Part shown: positions 5,198 to 7,655 of the stretch, piece by piece
Numbering within the stretch: position 1 is the first letter of the stretch
How the letters are laid out: each line of letters opens with the position of its first letter
Source: Ponticaulis sp.
GTDB taxonomy: Bacteria; Pseudomonadota; Alphaproteobacteria; Caulobacterales; Hyphomonadaceae
Length of the DNA stretch: 7,655 bases
Reading direction: 5' to 3'
Assembly: GCA_002699325.1 (NCBI GenBank)
Contig: PABS01000029.1
Coordinates: 82,342 to 89,996, forward strand
Notes under the pieces: generated by a model
The model's database searches: none
Told to the model about the DNA's origin: nothing
Seen by the model: only the letters and a program-made list of their open reading frames with translations
Position numbers and translations under genes: made by a program

Positions 5198-5218
5198 AGT
5201 TACCATAAGGTGTGTACT
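5198..5218. promoter_or_regulatory. Candidate HxlR operator between the divergent genes
   Basis: The segment AGTTACCATAAGGT-GTGTACT has a perfect short dyad, ACC-ATAA-GGT (5202-5211), flanked by AGT on the left and ACT on the right (an imperfect larger dyad). It lies 25-45 bases upstream of the HxlR start and about 66 bases before the flavodoxin start. A weak -35-like TTACCA (5200-5205) for the + strand overlaps it. HxlR sites are typically short dyads with TAC/GTA half-sites in such divergent regions. The symmetry is partial, so this is tentative. Confidence 0.3.
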
Positions 5219-5283
5219 GGAACAATGGAAACTAATGTTTAGATTGGATCGGTCAGATACTTATTCAAATGGAAGGACACGTT

Positions 5284-5868
5284 ATGGCTAAGATCGCAGT
5301 CGTTTATCATTCTGGTTATGGACACACCGCAAAACTCGCAGAAGCAGTCGCTGAAGGCGCCAAACGTGGCGGAGGAGACGTTGCTTTACTCAAAGCGGAT
5401 GATCTCTCAACCCCTGACGAAGGCCCATGGGACGATCTGAACTCAGCCGACGCCATTATTTTTGGCGCGCCGACATATATGGGATCAGCTTCTGCTGGCT
5501 TTAAAGCCTTTCAGGACGCAACGTCCAAGGTCTGGATGAAGCAGGGCTGGGCCGACAAACTGGCTGCGGGCTTCAGCAACTCGGGCTCGGTTTCAGGCGA
5601 CAAGCTCAATACGCTCCAGCAGTTCGCCATCCTGGCTGCTCAGCACGGCATGCTCTGGGTTGGTTCGGCTGAACCATCGGGCTTCAACATGAAGGAGCAC
5701 ACCTGGGCGGACGCAACCAACCGAGGCGGCTATTGGCTGGGCGTTGGTGCGCATTCACCGGTCGACGCGTCACCAGAGGAAGCACCTGTTGAAGGCGAGT
5801 TGGAAACGGGTCGCAGGCTCGGAGAGCGCGTGGCAAAGGCCGCGGCGCGTTGGGTGAAAGGCGCCTAA
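5284..5868 (+). CDS. Flavodoxin-fold NAD(P)H:quinone oxidoreductase, WrbA-like
   Basis: The 194-residue protein belongs to the flavodoxin/WrbA group, which binds FMN and reduces quinones by two electrons, avoiding semiquinone radicals. The FMN phosphate loop is VVYHSGYGHTAKLAEAV (6-22). The second flavin-binding segment is IIFGAPTYMGSASAGFKAFQD, corresponding to WrbA's GxPTRFGNM-type loop. FSNSGSVSGD and HGMLWVG follow the WrbA order. The ATG at 5284 follows GGAAGGA (5271-5277) with a six-base spacer; the upstream in-frame ATG at 5269 precedes that site and is rejected. It has no signal peptide, so it is cytosolic. Divergence from an HxlR gene with a conserved cysteine suggests induction by electrophiles or quinones. 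It ends four bases before the convergent EamA gene. A general NADPH-dependent FMN reductase is the alternative. Confidence 0.9.
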   Translation: MAKIAVVYHSGYGHTAKLAEAVAEGAKRGGGDVALLKADDLSTPDEGPWDDLNSADAIIFGAPTYMGSASAGFKAFQDATSKVWMKQGWADKLAAGFSNSGSVSGDKLNTLQQFAILAAQHGMLWVGSAEPSGFNMKEHTWADATNRGGYWLGVGAHSPVDASPEEAPVEGELETGRRLGERVAKAAARWVKGA

Positions 5869-5887
5869 GGCGTCAGCTGCCCAGCTG
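5860..5887. terminator. Tandem hairpins at the convergent flavodoxin/EamA gene ends
   Basis: GGCGCC-TAA-GGCGTC (5860-5874) forms a six-pair stem with one G-U around the flavodoxin stop codon. Next to it CAGCT-GCCC-AGCTG (5874-5887) forms a perfect 5-bp stem inside the end of the EamA gene. Because the two genes converge with only four bases between stops, these could mark both 3' ends. Neither is followed by a T-run, so intrinsic termination is doubtful. Confidence 0.25.
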
Positions 5888-6736
5888 CATCATAGCGAGG
5901 CCCGCCACAAGGACGACCGAGGCGATGATCCGTCTCGGTCCAATCCCTTCTTTCAGGATCAACCAGCCAAGAAGCGCACCAAACACAACGGCTGTTTCGC
6001 GTATGGCCGTCACCCGGGCCGCTTCGATCAGGCTCAGTGCAAACAGCGCCGCGCCATAAGACGCAACAGACAGGACGCCGCCGGAAATACCATATTTCAT
6101 GACCGGACGCATGGCATCGAAAAGGCGGTCTTTGCGGGCATAAGCAGCGACAGCAAGAGTGCCAATCCAGTCAAGCATGAACAGCCAGACGATAAACGTC
6201 AGAGGCTCTTCGGCCATTCGCACACCGCGCGCGTCCGCGATGTTGTAGGCCATGATTCCGACGGCCGTCATGCCTGCCCAGAACAGCGCTGCGCGGCTGA
6301 CAGATGCTGTCGCCGCCGTACGATTGCCCTGCAGAAAGCCGAAGCTGATCACGGCGATCACCGAGATCAGGAGGCCAACCACAGCGATGGATGAAAGAGT
6401 CTCACTGAGGAAAATGAATGCGCCTATGGCCACGAGCAGCGGCGCCAGCCCGCGCATGACCGGAAAGACAAGCGACAGATCCCCACGATGCAGCGCGCGG
6501 ATCATGCTCATCTGATAGAAAAAGTGCGTCGGCACCGATATAGCGATGGCGCCCCAGAGTTCTGGTGTGGGCAGCGGCACAAAAAAGGCAACTGGCGCGA
6601 CAATTAATGCGCAGCTGACGGAAAGCACCGCGCGTGTGACGAGCACATCATTCGTAGCTTTGACGGCGAGATTGGCCAGCGCAAGGGTCAGGGCCGAAAA
6701 CAGACCCAGACCAATGGCCAGCAGCTCGGTGCTCAC
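5873..6736 (-). CDS. EamA/DMT-family membrane transporter
   Basis: The 287-residue protein has ten predicted helices in two EamA repeats (about 5-135 and 150-285). The repeat pattern shows in both halves: LSLVFPVMRGLAPLLVAIGAF then IFLSE in the first, and EAARVTAIRETAVVFGALLG then WLILKEG in the second. The Glu at the end of the fourth helix of each half is typical. DMT/EamA proteins are inner-membrane permeases for metabolites or amino acids; substrate cannot be told from sequence. The start is GTG at 6734-6736, which overlaps the ftsY stop as GTGA, so translation is probably coupled to ftsY and needs no strong Shine-Dalgarno (none is evident). It is convergent with the flavodoxin gene. A role alongside FtsY is not implied by the family. 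Confidence 0.9.
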   Translation of the reverse strand: MSTELLAIGLGLFSALTLALANLAVKATNDVLVTRAVLSVSCALIVAPVAFFVPLPTPELWGAIAISVPTHFFYQMSMIRALHRGDLSLVFPVMRGLAPLLVAIGAFIFLSETLSSIAVVGLLISVIAVISFGFLQGNRTAATASVSRAALFWAGMTAVGIMAYNIADARGVRMAEEPLTFIVWLFMLDWIGTLAVAAYARKDRLFDAMRPVMKYGISGGVLSVASYGAALFALSLIEAARVTAIRETAVVFGALLGWLILKEGIGPRRIIASVVLVAGLAMMQLGS

Positions 6737-7655
6737 GACTCGAGGCCAACCAGCGCCCGCGAGAAGCTCTTGGCGGAGAAGGGTTGAAGATCTTCTGCGC
6801 TTTCACCGACACCTACAAAATGGATGGGCAGGTCATGGGCATCTGCAATGGCGACCAGAACACCACCTTTTGCTGTGCCATCGAGCTTGGTCATGACCAG
6901 GCCTGAGACACGTGCGGTGTGGCGGAAAGCTTCGACCTGAGACAAAGCGTTCTGGCCAACGGTCGCATCGAGCACCAGAAACACATCATGAGGCGCATCC
7001 GGATCGAGTTTGCGCAGAACGCGGATGATCTTGGAGAGCTCTTCCATGAGCTCTGACTTGTTCTGGAGGCGGCCTGCCGTGTCGACGAGAACAAGATCCA
7101 GGTCCTCCTTGCGCGCTTTTTCGACGGCTTCGTAAACAAGGCCCGCAGCATCTGCGCCCGTCGCCTTGGAAAGCACAGGAATACCGGCCCGCTCGCCCCA
7201 TACGGTCAATTGTTCAATGGCCGCTGCGCGAAAGGTATCACCCGCAACAAGCAGCGCCTTCGCGCCCTGAGCTTTCAGCTTGGACGCGATTTTACCGATC
7301 GTGGTCGTCTTGCCGGATCCATTGACCCCAACGAAAAGCACCACGCGCGGACGAGGGCCATCAGCAAAGTCGACATGCACCTCCCGAGGGCGGAGAATCG
7401 CCTCGATTTCATCGGCCAGTGCGCCCTTAATCTCGTCTTCGGTGACCTCTTTATCAAACCGGTCACGCGCAAGGTTTGACGTAATATGCGCTGCGACTTT
7501 GCCGCCCATATCCGAAGTGATCAGCAGATCTTCAAGCTCTTCAAGCGTCTCATCGTCGAGGCGCTTTTTGACGAAAACACTGGTCAGACCGTCTGTGAGT
7601 TTATTGGACGAACGAGACAGGCCGGACGTCAGGCGCTGGAAGAAGTTGTGGCGCA
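6733..7655 (-). CDS. ftsY: Signal recognition particle receptor FtsY (5' end missing)
   Basis: The reading frame runs from the window edge to TGA at 6733-6735; 306 residues are visible and the start lies beyond base 7655. The N domain begins near the edge (FFQRLTSGLSRSSNKL, then LDDETLEELEDLLITSD). The G domain contains the SRP-GTPase motifs: GVNGSGKTT (P-loop, visible residues 109-117), DTFRAAAIEQL (139-149), DTAGR (191-195), TKLDGTAKGG (255-264) and GVGESAEDLQPF (281-292). FtsY is the membrane-associated GTPase that docks SRP (Ffh) with its ribosome-nascent chain to deliver membrane proteins to SecYEG. Any acidic A domain lies outside. An internal ATG at 7509 is in the middle of the N domain and is not the start. 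It is the upstream gene of a coupled pair with the EamA transporter. Confidence 0.97.
   Translation of the reverse strand, partial: RHNFFQRLTSGLSRSSNKLTDGLTSVFVKKRLDDETLEELEDLLITSDMGGKVAAHITSNLARDRFDKEVTEDEIKGALADEIEAILRPREVHVDFADGPRPRVVLFVGVNGSGKTTTIGKIASKLKAQGAKALLVAGDTFRAAAIEQLTVWGERAGIPVLSKATGADAAGLVYEAVEKARKEDLDLVLVDTAGRLQNKSELMEELSKIIRVLRKLDPDAPHDVFLVLDATVGQNALSQVEAFRHTARVSGLVMTKLDGTAKGGVLVAIADAHDLPIHFVGVGESAEDLQPFSAKSFSRALVGLES

Noticed and set aside
5174..5206. Upstream ATG at 5206 for the HxlR protein
   Set aside because: GGAGG lies seven bases before the ATG at 5173, and the extension would cover the candidate operator.
1..7655. CRISPR array, tRNA/rRNA, insertion sequence, toxin-antitoxin or defence system
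   Set aside because: No direct-repeat array, tRNA-like fold, transposase, terminal repeats or defence-protein motifs were seen on either strand.

Overview
The window looks like a chromosomal segment of an alphaproteobacterium, plausibly Caulobacterales/Hyphomonadales; the family-level placement is inference. The evidence is the core-gene arrangement: cytochrome c maturation genes (end of ccmC, then ccmD) on the + strand, and the septation/inner-membrane protein gene yciB (ispZ) and the SRP-receptor gene ftsY on the - strand. From memory, ccm-ispZ-ftsY clusters are common in alphaproteobacteria. Here accessory genes have been placed between those three landmarks. The DNA is densely coded: the longest non-coding stretch is about 148 bp, and there is no tRNA, rRNA, CRISPR array or transposase.

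Layout: (1) 1-254, the last 32 codons of ccmC and the complete ccmD, overlapping by 4 bases. (2) 255-666, a guanidine-II (mini-ykkC) riboswitch, seen as two short hairpins that both carry an ACGA loop, followed directly by the Shine-Dalgarno and start codon of a Gdx/SugE guanidinium exporter. This is the clearest regulatory system in the window. A possible extended -10 promoter lies before it and a possible intrinsic terminator after it. (3) 702-1256 (-), a MarR-family regulator with an unusual lysine-rich tail. It is transcribed divergently from (4) 1405-1941 (+), a NUDIX hydrolase with a partial zinc ribbon. (5) 1938-5173 (-), four same-strand genes, in transcription order hxlR-type regulator, polysaccharide flippase, unknown 163-residue membrane protein, yciB; gaps are 43-64 bases. 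(6) 5284-5868 (+), a WrbA-like flavodoxin quinone reductase, divergent from the HxlR regulator, a typical redox/electrophile-stress pairing. (7) 5873-7655 (-), ftsY (5' end outside the window) and an EamA/DMT transporter whose GTG start overlaps the ftsY stop.

How the genes may work together: free guanidine would be sensed by the leader RNA and exported by Gdx. The HxlR protein probably controls the flavodoxin and perhaps itself. The MarR protein probably controls itself and possibly the NUDIX gene. CcmC/CcmD, YciB and FtsY are envelope housekeeping functions. No whole new multi-gene system is evident. The observations most worth following are the riboswitch with its candidate anti-Shine-Dalgarno linker, a repeat-containing insertion in YciB, the MarR lysine tail, and an orphan flippase gene whose ribosome binding site can fold into a hairpin.
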